Source of the DNA: Faucicola sp048551375
GTDB taxonomy: Bacteria > Pseudomonadota > Gammaproteobacteria > Pseudomonadales > Moraxellaceae
Length of the DNA: 64,000 nt
Direction of reading: 5' to 3'
Assembly: GCF_048551375.1 (NCBI RefSeq)
Contig: NZ_JBLYZJ010000001.1
Coordinates: 1 to 64,000, forward strand
In this document: in pieces, positions 49,682 to 58,452 of the stretch
Position numbering within the stretch: the first letter of the stretch is position 1
Layout: every line of letters begins with the position of its first letter
The notes under the pieces: generated by a model
What the model was told of the DNA's origin: nothing
The model's input: only the letters and a program-made list of their open reading frames with translations
Databases searched by the model: none
Translations under genes and position numbers: made by a program

Positions 49682-50590
49682 TCAAGGCATTAATAAAGGC
49701 ATAAGTAACGTATGAATATCCGCTAAATTGGCAAAGCGTTGTTGTGGAAATTTTGCCGTCAAGCCATCAATGATACGTTGTAAGGTCTGTTGTAACGCCC
49801 TATCCGTGGTAATGAGGGGCAGGCGAGGCATGGGCTGTTGGCAATGAGCGACTGCCCAATCGTGTAACTCGGTGGCAAAAAATGGCTTTTGCCCAGTAAA
49901 CATCTCAAATAACACAATACCAAGGCTATAACAATCGCTTTGAGCGGTCAATGGCAAGCCGTTAAATTGCTCTGGACTCATATAGGCAGGCGTGCCAGCG
50001 GTAAAGTCGGATGTCCGCAGGGCGGTGGTGGTTAACGATTGGGATAAACCAAAGTCCAACAAAATTACTTGCTGATATTCGGTCAATAAAATATTACTCG
50101 GCTTCATATCGCCATGTAAATAGCCTAAGCAATGAATATCTTGAATTAACTGACAAAGACGAATGGCAATAATAATTTTTTGTTCAAAGGTCAAGCTGTT
50201 TTGTTGAAGTAAGGTTTTAAGGGTTTGCCCTTGATAAAAGGGTAAAATTAAGAAAGCATTGTCTTTTTCGGTCGCATAAGCCAATAATTGAGGGATACCA
50301 TAATGCGACTTTGGAGGATTATGTTTATCTATGGCTAACGTTTGGCAGGCTTGTAACGTTTTGATTTCTTGGCAAAATTGTGAATAATGAATGGCTGAAA
50401 TGGGGGCGATAAGGCGTTTGATAAAAATCGACTGTGCTTGGCTGTGTGGGCTGTTTGATAACCATTGACCATGATATAACTGTGTGGCATTGCGTGGATT
50501 TGAATCAGCTAACAGCGTCAAATCAGCGATGGGTAAATTTTTAGCTGATAATTCCGCCAAAAACTCTTGAGTTTGCAACGGTTTATTCAT
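49682..50590 (-). CDS. Serine/threonine protein kinase, Hanks type
   Basis: About 302 residues, one eukaryotic-like kinase domain without a membrane segment or sensor. Catalytic loop HGDMKPSNILL (H-x-D-x-K-x-x-N), DFG as LLDFGLSQ, activation-segment end GTPAYMSPEQF (APE-like SPE), and SDCYSLGIVLFEMFTG. The glycine-rich loop is weak, and the nominal VAIK Lys is hard to place (IFIKRLIAP). Its ATG (50590) overlaps the end of glnG, so it belongs to the same operon as the nitrogen two-component system. A kinase coupled to NtrBC is unusual; its target is unknown. Confidence 0.85.
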   Translation of the reverse strand: MNKPLQTQEFLAELSAKNLPIADLTLLADSNPRNATQLYHGQWLSNSPHSQAQSIFIKRLIAPISAIHYSQFCQEIKTLQACQTLAIDKHNPPKSHYGIPQLLAYATEKDNAFLILPFYQGQTLKTLLQQNSLTFEQKIIIAIRLCQLIQDIHCLGYLHGDMKPSNILLTEYQQVILLDFGLSQSLTTTALRTSDFTAGTPAYMSPEQFNGLPLTAQSDCYSLGIVLFEMFTGQKPFFATELHDWAVAHCQQPMPRLPLITTDRALQQTLQRIIDGLTAKFPQQRFANLADIHTLLMPLLMP

Positions 50591-52340
50591 GGTCATCAAT
50601 TAATTGCTGATATTTGCGAGTCAACGTATTGCGTCCCCAGCCCAGTAATTGCGAGGCTTTGCCTTTATGGTTGTCGGTGAAATCAAGGGCGACTTCAAGC
50701 AGGCATTTTTCAAAATCTTCGGTAGCCGTTTGTAAAATACCTTGTTCGCCATTGGCAAGGGCATGATTTGCCCAATGCCGTAGCGGTGTTAGCCAGTCAT
50801 CCGCAGTGGGGATTGAGGTTAGTTTGGGTTGTTTATCTGATAAATTATCGGTTGGCACGTTTTTAAGTGGCAAATTCTCAAGTGGCAAGCGGTCAGATGG
50901 TGAATTATTGAATGACGGTTCACTGATATTAGCCGTGGTCAGCGGTTTATCATCAATCAATATTTCGGCTTTTTGTTGCAAATTTTTTTGGTAAAAATCA
51001 ATAATTTCTGGTGGTAAATCGCTGATTTGCACTTGATTGCCAATTGCCATAACATTGACCCATCGGCAAGTATTTTCTAATTGTCGAACATTGCCTTGCC
51101 ACGGATAGGCTTGCAAAGCCTGTATGGTGGTGGGGACAAGCGTTTTGACAGGGATTTGCATTTGCCGAGCAATTTGGTGCATAAAAAACTCAACCAACAG
51201 CGGAATATCCTCACGCCGTTCACGCAAAGCAGGCAAATTCAGCCGAATGACATTCAGCCGATAAAATAAATCTTCTCGAAATTTGCCTTGTTTTACCAAA
51301 TTCTCAAGGTGCTGATGGGTAGCGGCGATGATTCGTACATCGACTTTAATAGGCTTTTGCCCACCCACTCGAAAAAATTCACCATTGGCAAGCACTCGAA
51401 GCAAACGAGTTTGCGTGGGTAGGGGCATATCGCCAATTTCATCCAAAAACAGCGTGCCACCGTGGGCTTGCTCAAAGCGTCCTTGGCGTGTGGTGGTCGC
51501 CCCAGTGAATGCCCCTTTTTCATGCCCAAACAGTTCGGACTCGATTAAATCATGCGGTATCGCCGCCATATTAAGGGCAATAAACGGTTTGTGTTTACGT
51601 GGCGAATGTTGGTGCAACGCATGGGCTATCAGCTCTTTGCCTGTGCCAGATTCGCCTGTAATCAACACCGTAATAGGCGTGTGCGATAGCCGACCAATGG
51701 CACGAAACACGGTTTGCATGGCGGATGATTGTCCAATAATGCCGTTGGGGTTATGAGGGGTGGTAAGATTTGGATTAAAATTTTGTTGAATATTAGCTAT
51801 TGTTTCATTTGCTACTTCTTTTGATAAAGGGGATTGTTTTTTGACAAAATTTTGTAAGTTATTTGATGATGAATTGATGGGGTTTAACTCATCATTTTGT
51901 TGATTGGCTGTTTGGTTTTTATCATTAAAAGTTGGGTTTTTGGATTGTAAATCTTTGGCATGAATCAAGGCTTTTTGAACCACAGCGACCACATCATCAA
52001 GGTCAAACGGTTTGGGTAAATAGTCAAACGCCCCTGTTTGGTAGCTATCGACTGCGGACTGCACGTCAGCATGGGCGGTCATAATGATGACAGGGATTTG
52101 GGGAAATTGGGCGTGGATTTTTTCGCTAAAATTCAAGCCATCCATCATTGGCATACGAATGTCGGTTAAAATGACGTTGGGCAATACGTTTGGCTCAAGT
52201 TGCTGTAACTTTTGCCATGCCAATTTGGCTTGCCCAAACGTTTGTACCTCAAGGTTGGTCATGTCATCGCTTAACGCATCTTGCAAAATCGTGCGTAATG
52301 CCATGTCATCATCAATGACCCAAATCGTTGATTTTTCCAC
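50583..52340 (-). CDS. glnG: Nitrogen regulator NR(I), sigma54 activator
   Basis: Response regulator of nitrogen assimilation, with receiver, AAA+ and Fis-type DNA-binding domains. Receiver: WVIDDDMALRT and phosphorylation-site DIRMPMMDG; AAA+: Walker A GESGTGKE, the sigma54-contact GAFTGA in HEKGAFTGATT, then DEIGDMPL. The C-terminal helix-turn-helix reads ASQLLGWGRNTLTRKYQQL. Two linkers are expanded and low-complexity: Asn/Gln/Ser-rich before the AAA+ domain and Pro/Leu/Asn-rich before the DNA-binding end, making it about 585 residues against 469 in E. coli. Start: GTG at 52340 after AAAAAAGGAAAAATT; the frame extends to a TTG at 52358. Confidence 0.9.
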   Translation of the reverse strand: MEKSTIWVIDDDMALRTILQDALSDDMTNLEVQTFGQAKLAWQKLQQLEPNVLPNVILTDIRMPMMDGLNFSEKIHAQFPQIPVIIMTAHADVQSAVDSYQTGAFDYLPKPFDLDDVVAVVQKALIHAKDLQSKNPTFNDKNQTANQQNDELNPINSSSNNLQNFVKKQSPLSKEVANETIANIQQNFNPNLTTPHNPNGIIGQSSAMQTVFRAIGRLSHTPITVLITGESGTGKELIAHALHQHSPRKHKPFIALNMAAIPHDLIESELFGHEKGAFTGATTTRQGRFEQAHGGTLFLDEIGDMPLPTQTRLLRVLANGEFFRVGGQKPIKVDVRIIAATHQHLENLVKQGKFREDLFYRLNVIRLNLPALRERREDIPLLVEFFMHQIARQMQIPVKTLVPTTIQALQAYPWQGNVRQLENTCRWVNVMAIGNQVQISDLPPEIIDFYQKNLQQKAEILIDDKPLTTANISEPSFNNSPSDRLPLENLPLKNVPTDNLSDKQPKLTSIPTADDWLTPLRHWANHALANGEQGILQTATEDFEKCLLEVALDFTDNHKGKASQLLGWGRNTLTRKYQQLIDDHE

Positions 52341-52383
52341 AATTTTTCCTTTTTTCAAGAATTGATTTTGATTTTTATATATC

Positions 52384-52460
52384 GTAGGTTGGGTTGAGCT
52401 TTGCGAAACCCAACATTTTCAAATCGTTTATGTTGGGTGTCATTCTTCCACCCAACCTAC
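52384..52460. repeat. gtaggttggg inverted-repeat element
   Basis: GTAGGTTGGGT / ACCCAACCTAC with inner AACCCAACA / TGTTGGGTG; complete 77-base copy. It sits in the gap between glnL and glnG, splitting a pair that is usually close. Confidence 0.88.
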
Positions 52461-52537
52461 AGATAGGGCTTTTATCTAAACCTCATCCAATTTGTAATTT
52501 CTTTTGCTATATCAATTAATTAACATATCACCTGTCG

Positions 52538-53716
52538 CTAAGGCAATAAGATGGTAAAGATGGTTTCCCCAGTTTTGGAGGTCACATTCACCACCCCATG
52601 ATGACGTTGCACGATATCTTGCACCAACGCCAGCCCCAAGCCAGTCCCAGCCTCACGCCCAGTCACCAACGGATAAAAAATCTGTGGCAATAACGCCTCA
52701 TCAATGCCTTGCCCATTGTCAATAATATCAATTTTTAGCACACTTTTGTGACGGATATCGCCAATCGTGTATTGATAGGCAATGCGAGTGCGTAGGGTAA
52801 TGGTGGGCGATGGCGTGGCATTTTCTTGCAACGACTGCATGGCATTGTTAATGATATTCAAAAATACCTGAACCAGTTGGTCATTATCCGCCACCACATT
52901 GGGTAATGACAAGTCATAATCTCGCACAAAATCAATGGGATAGGGTTGTAATTTGACCAGATTTAAAACTTGCTCTAACGGCTGATGCACATTAATAGAT
53001 TGCCAGTTGGGTAGATGGGTCGAGCCGAGTAATTGGCTAACTAAGTGATTAAGCCGTTGGGTTTCTTGCTGAATGATGGTCAGATAATTGTCGATTTTCG
53101 CCGTTTTTTCGCTGATTTTTTGGCTATGAATTTTATCACTATCATTACTATTCGGTTCAGTTATCATTGCCAAAATTTGATGAATATTTTTTTGTAATAG
53201 CTGATTTGCCCCCAAAATCCCTGCCAGTGGATTTTTGACTTCGTGAGCCATATTGCGAATGATTTGGCGAGTGGCGTGGTGTTGGGCTTGTTGTTGCTGT
53301 TCTTGGTTGATACGGCTTTGACGGTCTTTTGCCCACAGTTCGACTACATAAAAAAACGCTTTGGCCTCGCTATCCGCATTTTCCATTGGCGATACCGCAT
53401 AATCTACTAACATGGGTTCATTGACCGCTTGAATCATCACGTCATGTTGCACAAAGGATTGGTTCAAATGATGGCAATGGTCAAATTGTTGGCGTAAGGG
53501 TGAGCTGTGTTGAGTATTGGTTTCGCTATTGGCTTTAATCGGATTTAATAGCTCAATGATGGATAGTTGTTGGATTTTACTAAAACTGGCACAGAGTAGC
53601 TGTTCAGCATTGCTATTTACAAATACGATATTAAAATCACTATCCGCTACCAATACCGCAGTAAATAAGCTGTTGGTGAGTAGGGAAAGGTTGAGAGGGT
53701 TGTCACGGTTTATGAT
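52538..53716 (-). CDS. glnL: Nitrogen sensor kinase NR(II), start codon unusual
   Basis: Histidine kinase partner of NR(I), controlled by PII. A PAS-like N-terminal domain, then HisKA with NMAHEVKNPLAGILG (phospho-His in HEVKNP), N-box NIINNAMQSL, and ATP-lid motifs DNGQGID and GTGLGLALVQDIVQRHHG. The first conserved residues (NSLFTAVLVADSDFNIVFVNSNA) begin upstream of the only conventional candidate, a TTG at 53653. The frame is open back to a TGA at 53726-53728, with no ATG, GTG, TTG or CTG in between. GAGG at 53724-53727 fits an ATC at 53716 (7-base spacing) or the adjacent ATT (53719) or ATA (53713). Confidence 0.85.
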   Translation of the reverse strand: MINRDNPLNLSLLTNSLFTAVLVADSDFNIVFVNSNAEQLLCASFSKIQQLSIIELLNPIKANSETNTQHSSPLRQQFDHCHHLNQSFVQHDVMIQAVNEPMLVDYAVSPMENADSEAKAFFYVVELWAKDRQSRINQEQQQQAQHHATRQIIRNMAHEVKNPLAGILGANQLLQKNIHQILAMITEPNSNDSDKIHSQKISEKTAKIDNYLTIIQQETQRLNHLVSQLLGSTHLPNWQSINVHQPLEQVLNLVKLQPYPIDFVRDYDLSLPNVVADNDQLVQVFLNIINNAMQSLQENATPSPTITLRTRIAYQYTIGDIRHKSVLKIDIIDNGQGIDEALLPQIFYPLVTGREAGTGLGLALVQDIVQRHHGVVNVTSKTGETIFTILLP

Positions 53717-53852
53717 AATAAATCCTCAAAAATCAAATGGTGAGCGAAATGACAACATAGCAAATTTTCACCAAAAAGCAAAATTATTTTTCAAACCCCA
53801 AAAAACCAAGTAAAATAGTCGGTTTAAATCTTGATAGCCAAAAGTGAAAGTC

Positions 53853-55334
53853 ATGTCAAATCAGCCACAAGTTTTTATTCCAAATTCTGCCGAAAATACC
53901 ACTTCAGCCACTCACCACCAAGCCAACCACAACGAAAACCGCACGCTTGAACAAAGTGCCAAACAAGTCGCTCAAACTGGCTCACCCATTGCTCCAAATG
54001 TTTCTCCTAAAATCGGCTTTGTATCGCTCGGTTGCCCCAAAGCCTTAGTTGATAGCGAACGCATTATCACCGAACTCACTCGTGACGGTTATCAAGTGGC
54101 AAGTGACTACGATGGGGCGGATTTGGTGGTGGTGAATACCTGTGGCTTTATCGAATCTGCGGTGCAAGAAAGCCTTGATGCGATTGGCGAAGCGATTAAT
54201 AAAAACGGCAAAGTCATCGTCACAGGCTGTCTTGGCAAAGATGCCGAAAAAATCCGCACCATGCACCCTGCCGTATTAGCCGTGACTGGCGCTCATGCCT
54301 ATGAAGAGGTGGTGAATGCCGTGTCGCACCACGTGCCAAAACCGCAAGTTGATAAAACTTACGACCCAAAAATCGACTTGATTAATGATGCAGGGATTAA
54401 ACTGACCCCCAAGCATTATGCTTATGTCAAAATTTCCGAAGGCTGTAACCATCGCTGTACCTTCTGTATTATTCCGAGCTTGCGTGGCGATTTGGTGAGC
54501 CGTCAAATTGACAGTATTATGAATGAAGCGGTCGCCCTCAAAAAAGCAGGCGTAAAAGAACTGCTAATCATCTCGCAAGATACCTCAGCATATGGGTTGG
54601 ATTTAAAATATAAAACCAGTTTTTGGAATGGTATGCCCCTCAAATCCAAGTTTTATGATATGTGTGAGGCGTTGAACAATCTCGGTATTTGGGTGCGTTT
54701 GCACTATATTTATCCCTATCCGAACGTTGATGACGTGGTGAAACTGATGTCACAAGATAAGCTGTTGCCGTATCTTGATATTCCATTCCAACACGCTAGC
54801 CCAAGTGTATTAAAGGCGATGAAACGCCCTGCTCATAGCGAAAATGTGCTTGAGCGGATTGCCAAATGGCGTGACATCTGCCCTGATATCGTGATTCGTT
54901 CGACTTTCGTGGTCGGCTTTCCAGGGGAAACCGAAGAAGATTTCGAGTATTTACTGGATTGGCTAAAAGCCGCACGCCTTGACCGTGTCGGAGCGTTTAC
55001 CTATTCTGAAATTGAGGGTGCAGTTGCCAATGATTTGCCAAACCCTGTGCCAGAAGCCGTTAAAAAAGAGCGTTACGAGCGATTAATGGCGTTACAACAG
55101 CAGATTTCTGCCGAAAAATTGCAAGAAAAAGTGGGTAAAACGCTGAAAGTATTGGTCGATGAAATTGATGAGGCAGAAGGTATTGCGATTTGTCGTAGTT
55201 ATGCCGATGCCCCAGAAATTGACGGTCACGTGTATGTTGACAACATTGATGATTCGGTGAAAGTCGGTGAGTTTTTGACCGTCACCATTGATGAAGCCAG
55301 TGAGTATGACCTTTTCGCTAGTTATGCTAGTTAG
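53853..55334 (+). CDS. rimO: Ribosomal protein S12 methylthiotransferase
   Basis: Radical SAM enzyme adding a methylthio group to Asp88 of S12. Domain order: N-terminal MTTase domain with GFVSLGCPKALVDSE and cysteines in VVNTCGFIESA and TGCLGKD; radical SAM core with C-x3-C-x2-C in GCNHRCTFCIIPSLRG; C-terminal TRAM domain. 493 residues, about 50 longer than E. coli RimO because of a disordered Asn/His/Gln-rich N-terminus. The ATG at 53853 sits nine bases after a GTG in the same frame. Faces glnL divergently. Confidence 0.96.
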   Translation: MSNQPQVFIPNSAENTTSATHHQANHNENRTLEQSAKQVAQTGSPIAPNVSPKIGFVSLGCPKALVDSERIITELTRDGYQVASDYDGADLVVVNTCGFIESAVQESLDAIGEAINKNGKVIVTGCLGKDAEKIRTMHPAVLAVTGAHAYEEVVNAVSHHVPKPQVDKTYDPKIDLINDAGIKLTPKHYAYVKISEGCNHRCTFCIIPSLRGDLVSRQIDSIMNEAVALKKAGVKELLIISQDTSAYGLDLKYKTSFWNGMPLKSKFYDMCEALNNLGIWVRLHYIYPYPNVDDVVKLMSQDKLLPYLDIPFQHASPSVLKAMKRPAHSENVLERIAKWRDICPDIVIRSTFVVGFPGETEEDFEYLLDWLKAARLDRVGAFTYSEIEGAVANDLPNPVPEAVKKERYERLMALQQQISAEKLQEKVGKTLKVLVDEIDEAEGIAICRSYADAPEIDGHVYVDNIDDSVKVGEFLTVTIDEASEYDLFASYAS

Positions 55335-55344
55335 GGATTTAGAT

Positions 55345-55394
55345 TGGTAGGGGCGTATTGCATACGCCCAATAAATTAAAGTATCAATCTAAAA
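55345..55394. repeat. gggcgtat palindrome after rimO
   Basis: GGGGCGTATTGCATACGCCC with flanking TTTAGATTG / CAATCTAAA arms (about 55338-55394). Starts a few bases after the rimO stop and may act as a terminator. Same core as 56750. Confidence 0.7.
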
Positions 55395-55401
55395 GTTATT
55401 T

Positions 55402-55475
55402 ATAGGTTAGCTTGAAAGTTGAAATCCAATATAAATCATTGATAATGTTGGGTTTCGCAAGCTCAACCCAACCTA
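55402..55475. repeat. gtaggttggg element, decayed copy
   Basis: The right half (ATGTTGGGTTTCGCAAGCTC, ACCCAACCTAC) is intact; the left arm has decayed to ATAGGTTAGCTTGAAAG. Lies between rimO and the decayed solute-binding gene. Confidence 0.7.
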
Positions 55476-55504
55476 CATGCGATAAAAATGCGTAATGTTG
55501 AAAG

Positions 55505-55891
55505 TTATTGAATATTCGGATTATTCAACCATTTATCTTCCAGTTTTTTCATTTCACCACTGGTAATTATTTGGTCAATACCTTGATTTAATTTTGTCAA
55601 TAATTTGGTATTATCCTTTTTGGTCATCATCACCTGTTGAGATTCAGGAGTTGCTTCATTTTCATACGGCACAATCGTAATTTTATATTTTGGGTATTTT
55701 TTGGCATAATATTGCAACAACTGCATATCTTTAAATATCGCATCAATACTACCATTTAGCATATCTTTAAACGCCAAAAATGAGGTGTCTGAATAAATCA
55801 CAGAGCCTGCTTTACCTGTGGCTTGCATTTGTTTCATTTGTTTGGAAACCTGCATACCACCGACAGTTAGACTTACTAAATCGTCCAATTT
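55505..55891 (-). pseudogene. Remnant of an amino-acid ABC transporter binding protein (SBP family 3)
   Basis: The C-terminal lobe of a periplasmic amino-acid-binding protein is readable: DLVSLTVGGMQ at its start, DMLNGSIDAIFKDMQLLQYYAKK, then VMMTKKDNTKLLTKLNQGI and GEMKKLEDKWL at the end. The N-terminal lobe with signal peptide is missing. The open frame runs on to 55987, but its first 32 residues match nothing of the family and end 30 bases before pyrH. No permease or ATPase genes follow. This looks like a truncated, non-functional copy. Confidence 0.75.
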
Positions 55892-56019
55892 ATTACCGTG
55901 AAATATACAAAACACTGTATAAGTATTTTTACGCCAATCTATTAAAATTTGATGAAATTTGATAAAATCGCCCACATTTAATACCATTTCATGCTAACTG
56001 CTACCCATAAGAGGTCACT

Positions 56020-56742
56020 ATGTCCGATAAAGCCCCCCGTTATCAACGAATTTTGCTTAAACTTTCTGGTGAAGCCCTTGCAGGCAAAAACGACATGGGT
56101 ATTGACTCTAGCGTGCTTGCCGATATGAGTCTTGCGATTGCTCACCTTGTCGGTTTGGGCGTGCAAGTCGGTATCGTGGTTGGCGGTGGTAACTTATACC
56201 GTGGTGCGTCACTACAAAAGCAAGGCTTGGTCGGACGTGTGACAGGCGACCAAATGGGTATGCTGGCGACTGTGATGAATGGCTTGGCATTGCGTGATGC
56301 CCTAGAACGCCGTAATATCAAATGCCGTCTGATGTCTGCCTTGCCAATTGGCGAAGTGACCGAAAATTATAGCAGTCGCAATGCCATTCGTTACCTCAAA
56401 AATAACGAAGTTTGCGTATTTGTCGCAGGGACGGGTAATCCATTTTTTACCACCGATACCGCTGCTTGCTTGCGAGGCATTGAGATTGAAGCCAATTTGA
56501 TTTTGAAAGCCACCAAAGTCGATGGCGTATATAACAAAGACCCAAATGCCCATGATGATGCGGTAAAATATGATGAGTTGACCTTTGACCAAGTGCTTGA
56601 CCAAAAATTGGGCGTGATGGATTTGACAGCGATTGCCTTGCTTCGTGAGCATAATGTGCCGTTGCAAGTGTTTGATATGGCAAAACAAAATGCCTTGCTA
56701 CACGTGGTGATGGGTGAAGCGGAAGGCACGAAGGTCTATTAA
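56020..56742 (+). CDS. pyrH: UMP kinase
   Basis: Phosphorylates UMP to UDP with ATP; bacterial amino-acid-kinase fold, 240 residues, allosteric hexamer. Signatures: RILLKLSGEALAG (nucleotide loop), VGIVVGGGNLYRG, GTGNPFFTTDTAA and the VDGVYNKDP block. The start ATG at 56020 follows AGAGGTCACT. In many relatives tsf precedes pyrH; here the remnant of a binding-protein gene lies there. Followed by frr. Confidence 0.97.
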   Translation: MSDKAPRYQRILLKLSGEALAGKNDMGIDSSVLADMSLAIAHLVGLGVQVGIVVGGGNLYRGASLQKQGLVGRVTGDQMGMLATVMNGLALRDALERRNIKCRLMSALPIGEVTENYSSRNAIRYLKNNEVCVFVAGTGNPFFTTDTAACLRGIEIEANLILKATKVDGVYNKDPNAHDDAVKYDELTFDQVLDQKLGVMDLTAIALLREHNVPLQVFDMAKQNALLHVVMGEAEGTKVY

Positions 56743-56747
56743 TAATA

Positions 56748-56772
56748 ATGTAGGGGCGTATTGCATACGCCC
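56748..56772. repeat. gggcgtat palindrome between pyrH and frr
   Basis: GTAGGGGCGTATTGCATACGCCC, a compact hairpin in the 74-base pyrH-frr gap. As both genes are usually in one operon, this hairpin could attenuate or process the transcript. Confidence 0.7.
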
Positions 56773-56816
56773 AAATGATTAAATTTATTTGAAATTATTT
56801 AACAAAGGAATTTTCC

Positions 56817-57371
56817 ATGATTAACGACATCAAAAAACAAGGCGAAGACAAAATGAAAAAGGCAGTCGAAGCCCTTGACAATGCCTTTATCAAACTGCGT
56901 ACAGGTCGAGCCCATCCAGGCTTGTTATCAAGCGTTACCGTATCTTACTATGGCTCAGAGATGCCACTCAATCAAGTCGCTAGCGTCAATGTTGAAGACT
57001 CACGCACCTTAGTGGTACAGCCATTTGACCGTAGCATGGTGCAAGCGGTAGATAAAGCCATTCGTGAATCAGATTTGGGACTAAACCCTGTGACTGCCGA
57101 TGTGATTCGTGTGCCACTACCTGCCTTGACTGAAGAAACTCGTAAAGACATGCAAAAATTGGCACGTCACGAAGCCGAAGAACGCCGTATCTCAATCCGC
57201 AATGCTCGCCGTGATGCCAACAATGCCCTAAAAGTGTTGGTTAAAGATAAAGAAATCTCGGAAGATGATGAACGCCGTGCCAGTGATGACATCCAAAAAA
57301 TGACCGATAAATATATCGAAAGCATTGATAAAAAATTGGCAACCAAAGAATCAGAATTGATGGCAGTTTAA
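56817..57371 (+). CDS. frr: Ribosome recycling factor
   Basis: Splits post-termination ribosomes with EF-G. 184 residues of mainly long helices (three-helix bundle) plus a small beta domain. Signatures: LRTGRAHPGLLSSVTVSYYG, QPFDRSMVQAVDKAIRESDLGLNP (in two parts) and LTEETRKDMQKLARHEAEERRISIRNARRDAN, each cut at the usual break. The ATG follows AAAGGAATTTTCC. Typical length 185. Between pyrH and uppS. Confidence 0.97.
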   Translation: MINDIKKQGEDKMKKAVEALDNAFIKLRTGRAHPGLLSSVTVSYYGSEMPLNQVASVNVEDSRTLVVQPFDRSMVQAVDKAIRESDLGLNPVTADVIRVPLPALTEETRKDMQKLARHEAEERRISIRNARRDANNALKVLVKDKEISEDDERRASDDIQKMTDKYIESIDKKLATKESELMAV

Positions 57372-57448
57372 AATTTCCCCAACCCCTCTTACCAAAGAGG
57401 GGTTACGCCTGTCAAAATATGTAAAATCCATAGCATTAGGAAAAATTG

Positions 57449-58195
57449 GTGTCAAACGCTCAAACCCAAACTGAAACCATGCCCAAGCATATCGCCATCA
57501 TTATGGATGGTAATAACCGTTATGCCAAAGCTCACGGCTTACCGACTGGTGGTGGGCATATCGCAGGCAAACAAACGCTTGACCCATTGGTCGAGCATTG
57601 TGTGAAAATAGGGGTCAAAGCTCTGACGGTGTTCGCCTTTTCGAGCGAAAATTGGCAACGCCCTGCCGATGAAGTCGCTCTACTGATGCGACTGCTGGAA
57701 GAAACCATTCACGACCAATTACCTCGGATGTTTCGCCATGAGATTGCGTTGCAGTTTATTGGTGATAGAAGCCAATTATCGCCAAAATTGCAAGATTTAA
57801 TGGCGGATGCCGAAGCCCAAACCCAGCATTTAAGCCGTATGACGTTGGTCATTGCCATCAGTTATGGCGGTCAGTGGGATATTGTCAATGCGTGTCGCCA
57901 AGTAGCCAAGCAAGTCGAGCAAGGGGCATTGTCAGCGGATAGCTTGACTCAAGCTGATTTTGCCAAACATATATCCCTTGCTGATTTACCGCCTGTGGAT
58001 ATGCTGATTCGCACAGGTGGGGATTATCGTATTTCTAACTTTTTGCTGTGGCAATGTGCGTATGCTGAGTTGTTTTTTACCGAAACGTTATTCCCAGATT
58101 TTGCCCCTGCGGAATTGGATAATATGATTGCTGTGTTTATGGGGCGTGAAAGACGGTTTGGTAAAACCACTGAGCAAGTTTTGGGATTAAAATAG
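57449..58195 (+). CDS. uppS: Undecaprenyl diphosphate synthase
   Basis: cis-prenyltransferase making C55 diphosphate for cell-wall carriers. Signatures: HIAIIMDGNNRYAK (catalytic Asp), HIAGKQTL, FAFSSENWQRP, ISYGGQWDIV and the C-terminal LIRTGGDYRISNFLLWQCAYAE, where the dimer-contact Arg and Ser sit. 248 residues. The start is GTG at 57449, or ATG at 57479, which lies only 12 bases before the conserved IAIIMDG. Followed by a terminator and a MITE-like element before cdsA. Confidence 0.95.
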   Translation: MSNAQTQTETMPKHIAIIMDGNNRYAKAHGLPTGGGHIAGKQTLDPLVEHCVKIGVKALTVFAFSSENWQRPADEVALLMRLLEETIHDQLPRMFRHEIALQFIGDRSQLSPKLQDLMADAEAQTQHLSRMTLVIAISYGGQWDIVNACRQVAKQVEQGALSADSLTQADFAKHISLADLPPVDMLIRTGGDYRISNFLLWQCAYAELFFTETLFPDFAPAELDNMIAVFMGRERRFGKTTEQVLGLK

Positions 58196-58232
58196 TGAAA
58201 TTCTTTCAAATCACCAATTAAACCCAAAATTG

Positions 58233-58266
58233 AATCGTGTTACGCCAAGCGAACACGATTTTTTTA
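58233..58266 (+). terminator. Rho-independent terminator after uppS
   Basis: AATCGTGTT / AACACGATT with a 10-base loop then TTTTTTTAA. It would separate uppS from cdsA, which are often co-transcribed, so cdsA probably has its own promoter. Confidence 0.8.
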
Positions 58267-58282
58267 AACCGTCTTTTAACTT

Positions 58283-58418
58283 TAGGACTTACGCAAATTA
58301 TCAATTCATTTCTCTGAATAAAGACGCTAGACCCCTGCATTCGCAGGGGTGATGAAATTTAAAAAAGAATCGTCATTCCCACGAATGTGGGAATCCAGTG
58401 TCTTTTGTGTAAGTCCTA
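58283..58418. mobile_element. MITE-like element with GGACTTACGCA ends, different core
   Basis: TAGGACTTACGCAAA at 58283 and TTTTGTGTAAGTCCTA at 58403-58418 are inverted repeats with one mismatch and TA at both edges. The core holds two hairpins, CCCCTGCATTCGCAGGGG and TTCCCACGAATGTGGGAA. 136 bases. Inserted between uppS and cdsA, 34 bases before the cdsA start. Confidence 0.8.
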
Positions 58419-58452
58419 AATTAACAACCGCTATGTTAACTTGAGAACCCCC

